DNA of 64,000 bases from Gammaproteobacteria bacterium (GCA_028279365.1 JANQNX010000003.1:62001-126000); one strand, 5' to 3'; positions 16,142-26,343 are shown, numbered from the stretch's first letter. Numbers and translations: made by a program. Notes: a model not told the origin generated them from the sequence alone.

Positions 16142-16768
16142 CTATTGTTTCGCGGTCGTCACCGGAAAAGCGAGAATACCTTGCTCACTTAAACGTTGCT
16201 TGGCGTACTGACTACCCGTGTTCAGCCAGCTTTCATAAAGACATAACACATCACTGTCTTTACCCGGACTTGATATGTCTTTCACTTCCATCAACACATC
16301 AACATAGCTCATGAAGTGTTCCGATAAATCATTAAAGACTTCACTTAATGTTTTGGTAAAACAAGAACGGTGCGCATAGTCCGCCAGGGAACTGTAGGCA
16401 TTGCCCCCCATAGCCTTGAAATAATCAATACCGACCGTGCTGCGGGTTAAACTCTCAGCAAAAAACCCGGAAATGAATAACGCCGAGTCACCTAACTTGC
16501 GTAATAACTGGTTTCTTTCCTCAGCGGATTCTGCTTCGACTGCTTCCTTGTAGATCAAGGCTAATGGACGAATTGATTTACCTTCATAATCTTCTTCATA
16601 GATATTTTCTGATAATGCGAAGTGGCTGAGTAAATTGACGATGTAAACGATTGTTTCATCGTTAGTGGACAAATGCTGATGCGCGATGGCTTCATGAATC
16701 GCATCATTAAAATATTCATTAACATTGCGTGTGGTAATTAAATCGACGTTATTGACTTCTTCCGTCAT
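16142..16768 (-). CDS. Conserved hypothetical helical protein
   Basis: A 208-residue soluble protein without signal peptide. The region ALFISGFFAESLTRSTVGIDY (centre about residue 105-125) followed by MGGNAYSSLA looks like a family signature I have seen in proteobacterial proteins of unknown function. No catalytic motif is evident. It is the first gene of a two-gene unit with 15482-16129, placed convergent to rho. Confidence 0.75.
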   Translation of the reverse strand: MTEEVNNVDLITTRNVNEYFNDAIHEAIAHQHLSTNDETIVYIVNLLSHFALSENIYEEDYEGKSIRPLALIYKEAVEAESAEERNQLLRKLGDSALFISGFFAESLTRSTVGIDYFKAMGGNAYSSLADYAHRSCFTKTLSEVFNDLSEHFMSYVDVLMEVKDISSPGKDSDVLCLYESWLNTGSQYAKQRLSEQGILAFPVTTAKQ

Positions 16769-17011
16769 GTGTTACCTCCGATTTCAACTAATCATAAAAT
16801 CTTCGTCTTTCCTCTTCTCTTAATGTGTTTAACGGCATATTTATTTTTATATTTAGAAACTACCGAAGTTATTGATCTAATGGAAGTTAGCACTCTCAGC
16901 TAGATGCTGATAAAGTAACACTCAGTTCGTTAAAGTGAGTTTTTTGTAGATAACTTTATATCCAGTATTCTATTAATGATCACTATTACCAATACTAACT
17001 TTCATCTTTCA

Positions 17012-19363
17012 ATGCGATTTCCAATCATTACAAAGTTCTTGTTTTGTAGCTTGCTGCTTGTAGTCCCTACCCCTTATGCAGCATCTCAAAAGCCAATAAA
17101 CGTTAGTATTATTCTCGATGGTCCGATAGAAAGAGAAATCGTTTCACTGAAGCAGATTATTAAAGAAGTGCAGGACTTAACTGGAAATGAATTTGATATT
17201 CGTTTTCCTGAAGAAAAGTTAATTCACGGTAACTGGAACGTCCAGGACATCAATCAGGCATTAGAAACGGCGATGAATGATGATGATGTTGATCTCGTCA
17301 TCACCAATGGTTTAATCAGCTCGCATCAGGCATCACAAATAAATAGTCTGAAAAAACCGGTGATTGCCACCATTGTTGCCGATCGTGTCTTGCAAGCCTT
17401 ACCTTATGAAGAAGGTGTCAGTGGTAAACATAACTATGTATACATCAGTGACAATCGAACTATCGGTGAGGACCTGCAACAATTTTACCAACTCAGGCCA
17501 TTTCGACACCTGGCCATTATTGTCGACCAGTTATTTCTTGATGCGTTACCCGAGCTAAAAGGGACTACGTATAGTGTGCAGCAAGCGCTGGGATTCCAGA
17601 TCACGTTAATACCGGCGAAGGATAACCCGAAAGATGCGCTTGACTCATTACCTGCCGATGCTGACGCAGTGTATCTTCCGCCGCTACTTCGGTTCAGTGA
17701 ATCCTATTTTAGAGAACTCGCCGATGCGCTGATACAAAGAAAATTACCCAGCTTTTCATTACTCGGCAGAGACGAACTGGAAATGGGTGCATTGGCGACA
17801 TTAAGCGGTAGAGATATCGATACGCTGCGTTATGCCCGACGAATCGCACTGAATATCCAGAGTATTCTGCTGGGCACAAATGCCGCTGATTTGAAAGTCG
17901 AACTGGATCAGCCGGCGAAAATGGCAATCAATATGAAGACGGCGCGAGCCATCAATTTTTCGCCGTCATGGGATGCAATGGAAATCTCTGATCTGCTTTA
18001 TGAAGAAGCGTTGGAAAATAAAACCACGCTTGGGTTGGTCGAGGCTGTCCAGCTCGCAATCAATCAAAACCTTGGTTTACAAGTTGAAAAACTGGATGTT
18101 GAGTTATCCAGAAATACAGTTTCAGCGAATCGTGCGCAACTATTACCACAATTAAATCTCGGCGCTGGTGTAACTCAAATTGATCGCGACCGTGCCGGTT
18201 TAATGCAGTCACAAAGAAGCTCTGACAGTGATATCACTGCGAGTCAGGTAATTTACTCAGAGACAATTAAATCCGGCTATGACGTTGCCAAATTGCTTGA
18301 GCAAGCCGCAAATGCAGAACTAAAAGCCGATATCCTAGATGTCATCAGTAATAGTGCCACCGCCTATTTACAAACATTATTAGCCCACGCCACGGTAAAA
18401 GTCAGACGTTCGAACCTTGATCTATCAGAAGCCAACCTTGAGCTGGCTGAATCAAGACTCAAGATTGGTTACAGCGACCGCTCTGAAGTGTTACGTTGGC
18501 AAAGTCAGATCGCAACAGACCGGCAAAATCTCTACATTGCTCAATCACAACGTGATCAGGCCGAAACGGAACTGAAGCGACAAATTAATATGTCATTAAT
18601 CGAAGAAATTTCGGTCAATGACACAGGCATTGCCAATCTGCTTGCTATTCTGGATAGCGATCGTTTTAAACGCTTCTTTGATAACCCACTTAGCTTCCAA
18701 ATTTTCACCGAATTCGAAATTGAACGCGCCGTCGATAATGCACCTGAGCTTGAACAGACTGATTTTGTTATTGAATCAAATCAACGCGAAGTCCTCGCGG
18801 CAGAACGCGCTTATTATGTCCCGGATATACAGCTCAATTCGCAATATGGCCGTAACATAGAAAGAGGCGGAGTCGGTGAAAACGGTGTTAATCTGTTCGA
18901 TGATCAGTGGTCTGTCGGTGTTCAAGCAACCCTGCCTCTATTTCTTGGTGGTGCCAGAAAAGCAGAAGTCTCACGCGCTACCAATACCTTGATACAAAAT
19001 CGTTATCAACGAGCAAACATCAAGCAGCAAATTGAAGCCAGAGTACTAACTTCTATTCAACAGGCAAGTGGCAGTTATCCAGCAATTCGATTAGCTAATG
19101 ATGCAGCGCTTGCTGCAGCAGAAAACCTGCAGCTGGTAACGGATTCTTATTCAAAAGGAGTACTTACCATTACCGATGTACTAAATGCACAGGATGCCTC
19201 ATTATCCGCTAACCTTTCTGCCGTGGAAGCACAATACTCTTTTATGATTGACTGGGTTGAAATACAACGCTCTGTGGCAAACTTTGACTTGTTACTCAGT
19301 CCGGATGGGTTTGAGTCCTGGTATCAGGCACTGGATGAATACTACGATGCAAGAAACCGCTAA
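17012..19363 (+). CDS. TolC-family outer membrane efflux protein fused to a periplasmic-binding-protein-like domain
   Basis: A 783-residue product with signal peptide MRFPIITKFLFCSLLLVVPTPYAAS. Residues about 26-320 resemble an ABC substrate-binding (type I periplasmic binding) domain: strands such as NVSIILDG, DVDLVITNGL, KPVIATIVAD, FRHLAIIVD and ADAVYLPPLL alternate with helices. From about 335 it is a TolC/OEP protein with two repeats, for example VQLAINQNLGLQVEK, ARLKIGYSDRSEVLRWQSQ-like and SYSKGVLTITDVLNAQD. Ordinary TolC proteins have about 450-500 residues. It heads the operon with the adaptor and RND pump. The start could also be ATG 16976, but 17012 gives the cleaner signal peptide; neither has a strong ribosome-binding site. 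Confidence 0.85.
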   Translation: MRFPIITKFLFCSLLLVVPTPYAASQKPINVSIILDGPIEREIVSLKQIIKEVQDLTGNEFDIRFPEEKLIHGNWNVQDINQALETAMNDDDVDLVITNGLISSHQASQINSLKKPVIATIVADRVLQALPYEEGVSGKHNYVYISDNRTIGEDLQQFYQLRPFRHLAIIVDQLFLDALPELKGTTYSVQQALGFQITLIPAKDNPKDALDSLPADADAVYLPPLLRFSESYFRELADALIQRKLPSFSLLGRDELEMGALATLSGRDIDTLRYARRIALNIQSILLGTNAADLKVELDQPAKMAINMKTARAINFSPSWDAMEISDLLYEEALENKTTLGLVEAVQLAINQNLGLQVEKLDVELSRNTVSANRAQLLPQLNLGAGVTQIDRDRAGLMQSQRSSDSDITASQVIYSETIKSGYDVAKLLEQAANAELKADILDVISNSATAYLQTLLAHATVKVRRSNLDLSEANLELAESRLKIGYSDRSEVLRWQSQIATDRQNLYIAQSQRDQAETELKRQINMSLIEEISVNDTGIANLLAILDSDRFKRFFDNPLSFQIFTEFEIERAVDNAPELEQTDFVIESNQREVLAAERAYYVPDIQLNSQYGRNIERGGVGENGVNLFDDQWSVGVQATLPLFLGGARKAEVSRATNTLIQNRYQRANIKQQIEARVLTSIQQASGSYPAIRLANDAALAAAENLQLVTDSYSKGVLTITDVLNAQDASLSANLSAVEAQYSFMIDWVEIQRSVANFDLLLSPDGFESWYQALDEYYDARNR

Positions 19364-19377
19364 TACAATCAAATGAC

Positions 19378-20478
19378 ATGACTATGAAACTCATTTATCA
19401 ATTAAGTCTTACAGGTTTACTGTTTAGCCTGTTATCTGCTTGCAGTGAAAACGATAATGCTTCCGAAGATGTTGAGATCCCGCTCCGACCAGTACGTTAC
19501 ATAACTGCCGAAGCTATCGAAACTCGAACCATTCGCACGTTTTCCGGCCTATCCAAATCCGGTCAGGAATCCAACCTCAGCTTTCGCGTTGCAGGGCCAA
19601 TTCAAAAACTGGCGGTCGAAGTCGGCGACCAACTAGAAAAAGGACAGATGATTGCTGAAATCGATCCGTCTCAGTATCAACTGGAAGCACAACAGGCTAA
19701 GGCCAGTCTTGCCCAGGCAGAAGCGACCTTACGTAATGCCGAGGCGAATTTTGATCGTATCAAGGGCCTCTACGAAAATAATAATATTTCGCGTAATGAA
19801 CTGGACTCAGCTCGGGCCACGGCAGAATCAAGCCAGGCACAGGTTAGCGCAAGCAGGAAGGCACTTGAATTAGCCAGACTTAATGTTTCCTATACTCGAT
19901 TAAAAGCATCGGAAGCCTGTGATATTGCTGATGTTCAAACCGAGGTCAATGAAAACATCACAGCCGGTCAAACTATCGTTGCTGTGACCTGCGGTGAAAA
20001 GCTGGAAGTTGAGTTAGGCGTACCGGAAAGTACCATCGCATCAATTCAACGTGGCATGGATGCCGATGTGGCATTTAGTTCTATCCCTGACACAAACTTC
20101 CCGGCTAAAGTCACTGAAGTTGGTGTCGCTTCAACCACAGGCACAACCTACCCGGTGACAGTAGAACTGAATGAAAAACCGGCAGGGCTTCGTTCTGGTC
20201 TTGCCGCCCAGGTTTCATTTGCATTAAACATTAATGGCAACAAAGCAGACATCATATTACCCGCCGTCGCGGTCGGTGAAGATGTCAATGGTCGCTACGT
20301 ATTTATTGTAAATAAGACCAGTGAACAGGGTGTCGGTGAAATTAAAAGACAACCCGTGAAGATCGGCGAACTGACAATCAAGGGGCTGGAAATCATGGAA
20401 GGCGTGAAGGCGGGTGATAAAGTCGTCATTGCTGGTGTTAATGTGATTCGTCCCGGCCTGAAAGTGCTCATCGATTAG
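19378..20478 (+). CDS. RND efflux periplasmic adaptor (membrane fusion lipoprotein)
   Basis: A 366-residue HlyD/AcrA-type adaptor linking the inner-membrane pump to the TolC-like channel. The signal peptide ends in the lipobox LLSAC (about residue 21), so it is anchored in the outer leaflet of the inner membrane. A lipoyl half-motif GPIQKLAVEVGDQLEKGQ is followed by an Ala/Gln-rich coiled coil (residues about 100-170), then the beta-barrel and membrane-proximal domains ending GVKAGDKVVIAGVNVIRPG. It starts 14 bp after the TolC fusion gene and ends 1 bp before the pump. Confidence 0.93.
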   Translation: MTMKLIYQLSLTGLLFSLLSACSENDNASEDVEIPLRPVRYITAEAIETRTIRTFSGLSKSGQESNLSFRVAGPIQKLAVEVGDQLEKGQMIAEIDPSQYQLEAQQAKASLAQAEATLRNAEANFDRIKGLYENNNISRNELDSARATAESSQAQVSASRKALELARLNVSYTRLKASEACDIADVQTEVNENITAGQTIVAVTCGEKLEVELGVPESTIASIQRGMDADVAFSSIPDTNFPAKVTEVGVASTTGTTYPVTVELNEKPAGLRSGLAAQVSFALNINGNKADIILPAVAVGEDVNGRYVFIVNKTSEQGVGEIKRQPVKIGELTIKGLEIMEGVKAGDKVVIAGVNVIRPGLKVLID

Positions 20479-20479
20479 C

Positions 20480-23400
20480 ATGAACCTGACGGAAACCGCT
20501 TTTCGTTTTAACCGTGTCACTATCATATTAGTGACCATACTCATATTGAGCGGACTGATTGCGTTCGTTCAGTTACCGAAGGCACAGGACCCCGGCTTTA
20601 TTGTCCGTGTGGCAGTAATTACAACACAATTTCCCGGTGCGAATCCCGAACGTGTCGAGTTACTCGTTACCGATAAAATCGAGAAGAAGGTACAGGAAAT
20701 GCCGGAGGTTGATTTTATTACCAGCGAATCCCGAACCGGCATTTCCATCATTAATGTGAATTTCCTTGAGTCGTATAAAAACATGCGACCAATCTTCGAT
20801 GACCTTCGTCGAAAGGTGGAAGATATCGAATCTGACTTACCAGAAGGCATTAAACCGCCAGTTGTGAATGATGAATTCGGCGACGTTTTTGGCAGTGTTT
20901 ATACCCTTACTGGAGATGGCTTCAGCTATGCCGAATTAAAAACGGTGGCTGATGATATTCGCGATCGATTATTGAAACTGTCAGATATCGCAAAAGTGGA
21001 AATCCATGGCGCACAGGAAGAAGTTATTTTTGTGGAATACAATAATGCGCGTCTTGCCGAATTAGGCGTGACGCCGCAACAACTTTCCGGTGTACTAAGC
21101 ACGGCCAATATACTGTCATCAGGCGGGGATATCCTGACCGGTAGAGAGCGCGTTGTGTTGGAGCCAACCGGTAATTTCGAATCGGTGGAGGATCTGCAGC
21201 GAACGGTCATACAGCTTCCCGATGGCAGTGTTGTGTATCTGGGTGACATTGCGAATATCTATCGCGCGTATTCGGATCCACCGAAAAGTATTTCACGAGT
21301 CAATGGCAAACCGACGCTAGCAATCGCCATTTCGATGCGCGAAGGCGGCGATATACTGAAACTTGGTGAACAACTGGATGAAGTCATCCCCATTATTAAA
21401 GAGAATTATCCTTGGGGCATCGAACTGGAAAAAGTCTGGTTTCAGGCCAGCCTCGTGAAAACTAATGTCGATAATTTTATCAGCAACCTGTTGCAGGCTA
21501 TCGGTATCGTCTGCTTGGTAATGCTAATCACGCTTGGACTGCGCACCGGTGTGGTCGTGGCTACACTGATACCTGCGGCAATGATTATTGCCATGTACGT
21601 GATGCAAATCTTCGGTATTACCATCAATCAGGTCTCATTGGCCGCTCTCATTATCTCTCTGGGCTTACTGGTCGATAACGCCATCGTCATGGTGGAATCA
21701 GTTATCGTTAAATACGAGCAAGGAATGTCTTCCGTGGAAGCAGCGATTGACTCTGGCCGAGAATTACTTTTGCCGCTACTCATATCATCACTCACCACAG
21801 CAGCAGCCTTTATGCCAATCGCACTGGCCGAGTCTGCTGTTGGCGAATATACCGCTGACATTTTCTATGTTGTCACGATTACGCTGCTGACCTCATGGTT
21901 TCTGGCCATGACAATTATACCGATGCTGGCTTCAAAAATGCTTTGCAAAAAGTCATTAGAAGGTAGCCATGAAGAACAGTTTAATAGCAAGTTTTATCTG
22001 TTTTATAAAAGCATATTATTGTTTTCACTAAGACATAAACTACTTTTTGGTGGCGTAATGTGTTTACTGTTTTATTCTGGCATCAAAACACTCGGGTTTG
22101 TCCCAAATGTCTTTGTCGAACAATCTGAAGATCCGATCTTTAATGGCAGTTTTGAAATGCCATTGGGTACTTCGATAGAAACCAGTCAGGATGTCATGGC
22201 TGAGGTTGATAACTATATTGAACGCACTTTCCTTGGTACAGAAGAGGAGCCTGGGAAAATAGCAAGCTGGTTGACCTTTATTGGCGATGGCGGGCCACGC
22301 TTCAACCTGTCACTCGATCCACCCAAACAAAATCCGGCGAACTCTTTTTTAGTCGCCAATACGGTGCAGGGAAACGATGTTGAGGAAGTCATCGCAGGTA
22401 TTGAAGCGTATGTGACTGAGAATCATCCTGATCTTAGTATCAAACTAAGTCGCCTTGAAAATGGCCCACCTGTCGGTTATCCCATACAAATACGGCTATC
22501 TGGTCCGGACTTTGATCAACTCTATACTATCGCCGATCAAGTTACGCAGCGACTCTATGACGATCCACTCGTAACCACAGTAAAAAACACCTGGGGTAAA
22601 CAGACAAAGAAGTTGGTCGTTGAAGTCGATCAGGATCGCGCGCGTCGTGCTGGCATTACCAGTGATGACGTTGCCTATTCACTAAAGGCCAGTTTGTCTG
22701 GTATTGAGATGACTGAATATCGGGAGGACGATAAATTAATCCCTATTACCTTACGCTCCATTGCTGCTGATCGTCAGGATATCGGCAAACTCGATGGAAC
22801 CAGTATCTATTCGCAATCGAGCGGTGAGTCAGTACCGCTAAAACAGGTCGCTGATGTCAGACTGGTGTTCGAACCAGGTAAAATAGAACGCCGCGATCGT
22901 AATCGTACCATCACCCTGAAAACACAATTGCGAGAGGGTGTAACAGCAACAGAAGTGAATCGGAGCTTATCACCCTGGCTCGCTGAGGTTAGCCAAACCT
23001 GGCCACGCGACTATAGCTATGAAGAAGGCGGTGAAGCGGAAGAATCCGGCGAGGCCAATGCCTCAATAGCAGCAAAACTTCCTATTGCGGCCATGCTGAT
23101 CTTGCTATTACTGGTTGCACAATTTAATTCAGTAAGGCGACCATTTATTATTTTAACGACGATACCATTAGGCATTATTGGTGTGGCATATGGCTTATTT
23201 ATCGCCAACTCATCGTTTGGTTTTTTTACCATCCTCGGTATCATCTCGCTTTCCGGCATCATCATTAACAATGCCATTGTGTTACTGGATCGCGTCAAGA
23301 TTGAAATTGAAGAACTGGGTAAAACCGAAGCTGATGCGGTTATTGCCGCTTGTTTACAACGATTACGCCCCATTCTGTTAACAACAGCGACGACGGTCTT

Positions 23401-23545
23401 TGGTATGTTGCCACTGTGGTGGGGGGGGTCAGCAATGTTCAAACCGATGGCCATTTCCATCATATTTGGTCTGGCGTTTGCGACGTTACTGACCTTGTTG
23501 CTTGTGCCTGTACTATATAGCTTATTGTTTCGAGTACGTTATTAG
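20480..23545 (+). CDS. RND-family efflux pump, inner-membrane subunit
   Basis: A 1021-residue proton-driven transporter with twelve membrane segments and two large periplasmic loops. It has the typical N-terminus (MNLTETAFRFNR, then VQLPKAQDPGF) and LGLLVDNAIVMVES in TM4 with the charged relay residues. The second half repeats the fold, ending PLWWGGSAMFKPMAISIIFGL. It belongs to the drug/solvent (HAE-1-like) type rather than the metal type, judged from general layout; the substrate is unknown. A run of eight G (about 23421-23428) lies near the 3' end. The last 159 nt have a diverged second copy at 26157-26315. Confidence 0.94.
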   Translation: MNLTETAFRFNRVTIILVTILILSGLIAFVQLPKAQDPGFIVRVAVITTQFPGANPERVELLVTDKIEKKVQEMPEVDFITSESRTGISIINVNFLESYKNMRPIFDDLRRKVEDIESDLPEGIKPPVVNDEFGDVFGSVYTLTGDGFSYAELKTVADDIRDRLLKLSDIAKVEIHGAQEEVIFVEYNNARLAELGVTPQQLSGVLSTANILSSGGDILTGRERVVLEPTGNFESVEDLQRTVIQLPDGSVVYLGDIANIYRAYSDPPKSISRVNGKPTLAIAISMREGGDILKLGEQLDEVIPIIKENYPWGIELEKVWFQASLVKTNVDNFISNLLQAIGIVCLVMLITLGLRTGVVVATLIPAAMIIAMYVMQIFGITINQVSLAALIISLGLLVDNAIVMVESVIVKYEQGMSSVEAAIDSGRELLLPLLISSLTTAAAFMPIALAESAVGEYTADIFYVVTITLLTSWFLAMTIIPMLASKMLCKKSLEGSHEEQFNSKFYLFYKSILLFSLRHKLLFGGVMCLLFYSGIKTLGFVPNVFVEQSEDPIFNGSFEMPLGTSIETSQDVMAEVDNYIERTFLGTEEEPGKIASWLTFIGDGGPRFNLSLDPPKQNPANSFLVANTVQGNDVEEVIAGIEAYVTENHPDLSIKLSRLENGPPVGYPIQIRLSGPDFDQLYTIADQVTQRLYDDPLVTTVKNTWGKQTKKLVVEVDQDRARRAGITSDDVAYSLKASLSGIEMTEYREDDKLIPITLRSIAADRQDIGKLDGTSIYSQSSGESVPLKQVADVRLVFEPGKIERRDRNRTITLKTQLREGVTATEVNRSLSPWLAEVSQTWPRDYSYEEGGEAEESGEANASIAAKLPIAAMLILLLLVAQFNSVRRPFIILTTIPLGIIGVAYGLFIANSSFGFFTILGIISLSGIIINNAIVLLDRVKIEIEELGKTEADAVIAACLQRLRPILLTTATTVFGMLPLWWGGSAMFKPMAISIIFGLAFATLLTLLLVPVLYSLLFRVRY

Positions 23546-23576
23546 CACTGGATGTGATGGTCCTTATTTTGAAGGC

Positions 23577-23936
23577 TTAGTCTTTATTCTTTTCTTTCGT
23601 AAAATGCTGGTTTAATTCTGGCTGAACGTGTTGTTCAAATGCATTACCAGTCGCCTCAATAGTGATGGCAACAACAATGCCGGAGAACATGATACCTACC
23701 AATGCAATGAAAGTAGACAAAACACGGGCTAGCTTATGTATCGGTTTAATATCGCCATAACCGACCGTTAGCGCTGTAATCAACGCCCAATATAGGGCAT
23801 CAAATTTTGTCCATGATTCTATACGACCCACAATTAATCCTAGACTTACGATAATAAAACCCAACAACAGGAATATTGGCCCAATAAGGTAGATGCCCCA
23901 ACATAGTGTTTTTAGAAATGTGATAGAAAAATCCAT
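23577..23936 (-). CDS. Two-TM potassium channel subunit
   Basis: A 119-residue ion channel of the KcsA-like two-membrane-segment type: TM1 at about residues 14-36, pore helix ALYWALITAL, selectivity filter TVGYGD (about residues 57-62) and TM2 near 70-95. The short charged C-terminus ends in Lys/Asp. Probably a tetrameric K+ channel. It starts 52 bp after the MscS-like gene on the same strand, so the two may be co-transcribed as an osmotic-response pair. Both lie between two copies of the RND 3' end. Confidence 0.88.
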   Translation of the reverse strand: MDFSITFLKTLCWGIYLIGPIFLLLGFIIVSLGLIVGRIESWTKFDALYWALITALTVGYGDIKPIHKLARVLSTFIALVGIMFSGIVVAITIEATGNAFEQHVQPELNQHFTKEKNKD

Positions 23937-23988
23937 TTATTTGTTTTCTATAAATTGATGGAAGAGATGGAAAAGTATCTATTGTTGC

Positions 23989-25992
23989 CTAAATGGTATC
24001 CAAATCCGGATCGTTCATATCGGATACATTGACACTATCCGGAATATATACGGTGCGATGCGGGAAAGGTATCTCAATACCACGTTCGTCAAAGGCATTC
24101 TTTATTCTTCTCAGTAACTCTCGCTTAATCATCCACTGCTTTAATGGTTTGGTTGTAACAAGAAAACGAATCACTACAGCAGAATCGGCAAACTCATCGA
24201 CTCCCAACATTTCTGGTTCTCCAACGATATATTTTCCGAATTCCTTATCTTGTTTAAGCTCATTGGCAAGTTGTAATAGTAATTCAATAGTTTTATCAAC
24301 ACTCTCCTTATAGGCGATGCCGATATCAAATACGACACGAGCCCAACCATAGGTTAGATTGCTGATACTGGCTACCTGACCATGCGGGATAAAATGTAAA
24401 GTCCCTGACAAGTCGCGGATCGCCATCATCCTCAAGGTAATATCTTCAACCGTTCCAACCACATCACCCACCCGAATAATGTTTCCAACACGATACTGAT
24501 CTTCAATAAGGACTAGCGCGCCATGAAAATAGTCCTTGATCAGACTTTGTGCCCCAAAAGTAATGGCAACACCGACAAGTGCAGCACTACCTAATAATAC
24601 CGTCACGTCAATGCCGGCTTGATCCAGTACCAGAATAACGCCTAAGCCAAAAATGACTACTGTCAGGACATTTCGAAATACTCTATGTATCGTTTCCGCC
24701 CGCTCCTTCCGTTCCTGTTTCGAACCTCTACGACTTCCGACTTCAAGTACCTTGATGAAGCGTTGTGTTGCAAGCCTCAACACAAACCAGATAGTGAATA
24801 AAATGAGGATGGTTAGTAACATCCCCGGAAGTTTTGAAAATAACCATCGCTTAATTCGGTGTGGTGCAAGTGGACTCTGCACAAGTTCCAGCTTCCTAAT
24901 GGCTGCTTCAAGCTCCTCCTCAGCTCGATCCAGAGCAAGGCCTGATTTAGTTCTCGCTCCTTCCAGCTGTAACAAAAAATTACGATTGAGTTCTGCGTCC
25001 TGCTCAAGTATATGTACTGTCTTTAAAATAGACGTTAACTTTTTTTCCAGTCTTACAATATCCGTCGAAGAGAGTGAAACCCTTGTAGTAGAACCTTCCT
25101 CACTAGTTGCAATTTGACTACCATTAAGCCAAGACTGAATGCGTTCGGCATGATTACTGTAAAGCGCTGACAACTCTTCAACTTTGGTTAGTTCATTAGT
25201 TGAAAGCGTACCGAGTAGATCGATGAGTTCAGCATTAGAATCTTCTATTGCAAGCTGGATTTGCCTCCGGTTCACTTCCTTGGCAGCATCAGCACTTCGA
25301 TAATCAAAACGCAACTGTGCCGACTGAATGATAGTCGCTGTATCATTATTGCTATTACTGCTTGGCAATAGTGTTGGAAGCAGCGGATTAAAACTAATGG
25401 CTGAGTCCTGTGCATTAGTCGTCTCATTATTTTCAGTATTACCCGCTAATAGTTTTTGCTCCATCTCCTTCCGATAAGCATCTGGATTCAGAAGACGCTG
25501 CCTTGCTGCTTCGAGCGCAGAAAAACGTCCTTCAACGATGGAAACAAGACTTTCTTTTAACTGCGTTAGCGTAATGACAAAATCAAACTCATCCCTCGCC
25601 CTTTGCCAACTGAACTCGATTTTTCTGCGGTCAATTTCAGATATCTGTTGCTCATTATCTGCTTCATCAACGTTTAACTGTTGCAATTCTTTATCGATTT
25701 TAGAAAATTGTTCTGAAGCAATTGCGAATTCACGTTTATGTGCTTTTAATTCTCCTTTTAATCTTGTTAAACGACTTGAAGAATCATCTAATAATTTACG
25801 AAGCTGGATTAATTGAAGTGCCTGGGAATTTGCGCTTTCTGCAATTAGATTTGCAGAGGTAGTTTCCTCGACCGACTGCGGATTATCAGGATTAATCGAA
25901 TTAGACGAATCACTTTTATCGTCAACGCTTTCGGCATACAGAAGAAATGAAAATGTGATAAACAAGCTAAAAATTAAAATCGACTTACTCAT
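23989..25992 (-). CDS. Large MscS-family mechanosensitive channel
   Basis: A 667-residue protein with a signal peptide (residues 1-20), a long periplasmic coiled-coil region (about 45-380; rich in Leu, Glu and Gln, with an Asn/Ser-rich stretch near 195-225) and about three membrane segments between 385 and 480. The MscS domain follows, with GVAITFGAQSLIKDYFHGALVLIEDQ split near 475-500 and VGTVEDITLRMMAIRDLSG near 510-530. The C-terminal cytoplasmic domain ends about 650. It releases solutes on hypo-osmotic shock. It is shorter than MscK but shares the extended periplasmic part. Confidence 0.9.
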   Translation of the reverse strand: MSKSILIFSLFITFSFLLYAESVDDKSDSSNSINPDNPQSVEETTSANLIAESANSQALQLIQLRKLLDDSSSRLTRLKGELKAHKREFAIASEQFSKIDKELQQLNVDEADNEQQISEIDRRKIEFSWQRARDEFDFVITLTQLKESLVSIVEGRFSALEAARQRLLNPDAYRKEMEQKLLAGNTENNETTNAQDSAISFNPLLPTLLPSSNSNNDTATIIQSAQLRFDYRSADAAKEVNRRQIQLAIEDSNAELIDLLGTLSTNELTKVEELSALYSNHAERIQSWLNGSQIATSEEGSTTRVSLSSTDIVRLEKKLTSILKTVHILEQDAELNRNFLLQLEGARTKSGLALDRAEEELEAAIRKLELVQSPLAPHRIKRWLFSKLPGMLLTILILFTIWFVLRLATQRFIKVLEVGSRRGSKQERKERAETIHRVFRNVLTVVIFGLGVILVLDQAGIDVTVLLGSAALVGVAITFGAQSLIKDYFHGALVLIEDQYRVGNIIRVGDVVGTVEDITLRMMAIRDLSGTLHFIPHGQVASISNLTYGWARVVFDIGIAYKESVDKTIELLLQLANELKQDKEFGKYIVGEPEMLGVDEFADSAVVIRFLVTTKPLKQWMIKRELLRRIKNAFDERGIEIPFPHRTVYIPDSVNVSDMNDPDLDTI

Positions 25993-26156
25993 TACATATC
26001 ACTCAGTACGGAAAAGTCTATTTATCAATCGAGATATTTTCTAAATGGTTTGGAAAGTCAAAAAGCATAGCGCAATATTAATTTAGCTCGATGAGAACAT
26101 TTTTGTAGTATAGGTACGCTAGATCTGGTTGTCCAATTGGAGCACGCCAGTTTATA

Positions 26157-26315
26157 ACGCCGGTATTCGGCATGATGCCACTGTGGTGGGGCGGGTCTGC
26201 CATGTTTAAACCGATGGCGATATCGATTATCTTCGGTTTGGCCTTTGCAACGCTACTAAACTTACTACTCGTCCCTGTACTTTATAGCTTATTATTTCGT
26301 GTAAGTTTTAAATGA
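26157..26315 (+). pseudogene. Truncated second copy of an RND pump 3' end
   Basis: Reads in frame as the last 52 codons of an RND pump. It has PLWWGGSAMFKPMAISII and FGLAFATLL followed by LLLVPVLYSLLFRV and a stop, and matches 23388-23545 at roughly 80 percent of bases and nearly all residues. Nothing upstream of 26157 matches the pump and there is no start. The differences are mainly at third positions, so the copy came from a related, diverged gene rather than from a recent duplication. The rest of 25993-26343 holds nothing I recognise. Confidence 0.88.
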
Positions 26316-26343
26316 ATTTATATTACAAACGGCTTCAACAATA

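Noticed and set aside
16887-16895. TTAGCACTC half of a CIRCE element upstream of the TolC fusion
   Set aside because: The second arm reads TGCTGATAA and is not the required GAGTGCTAA.
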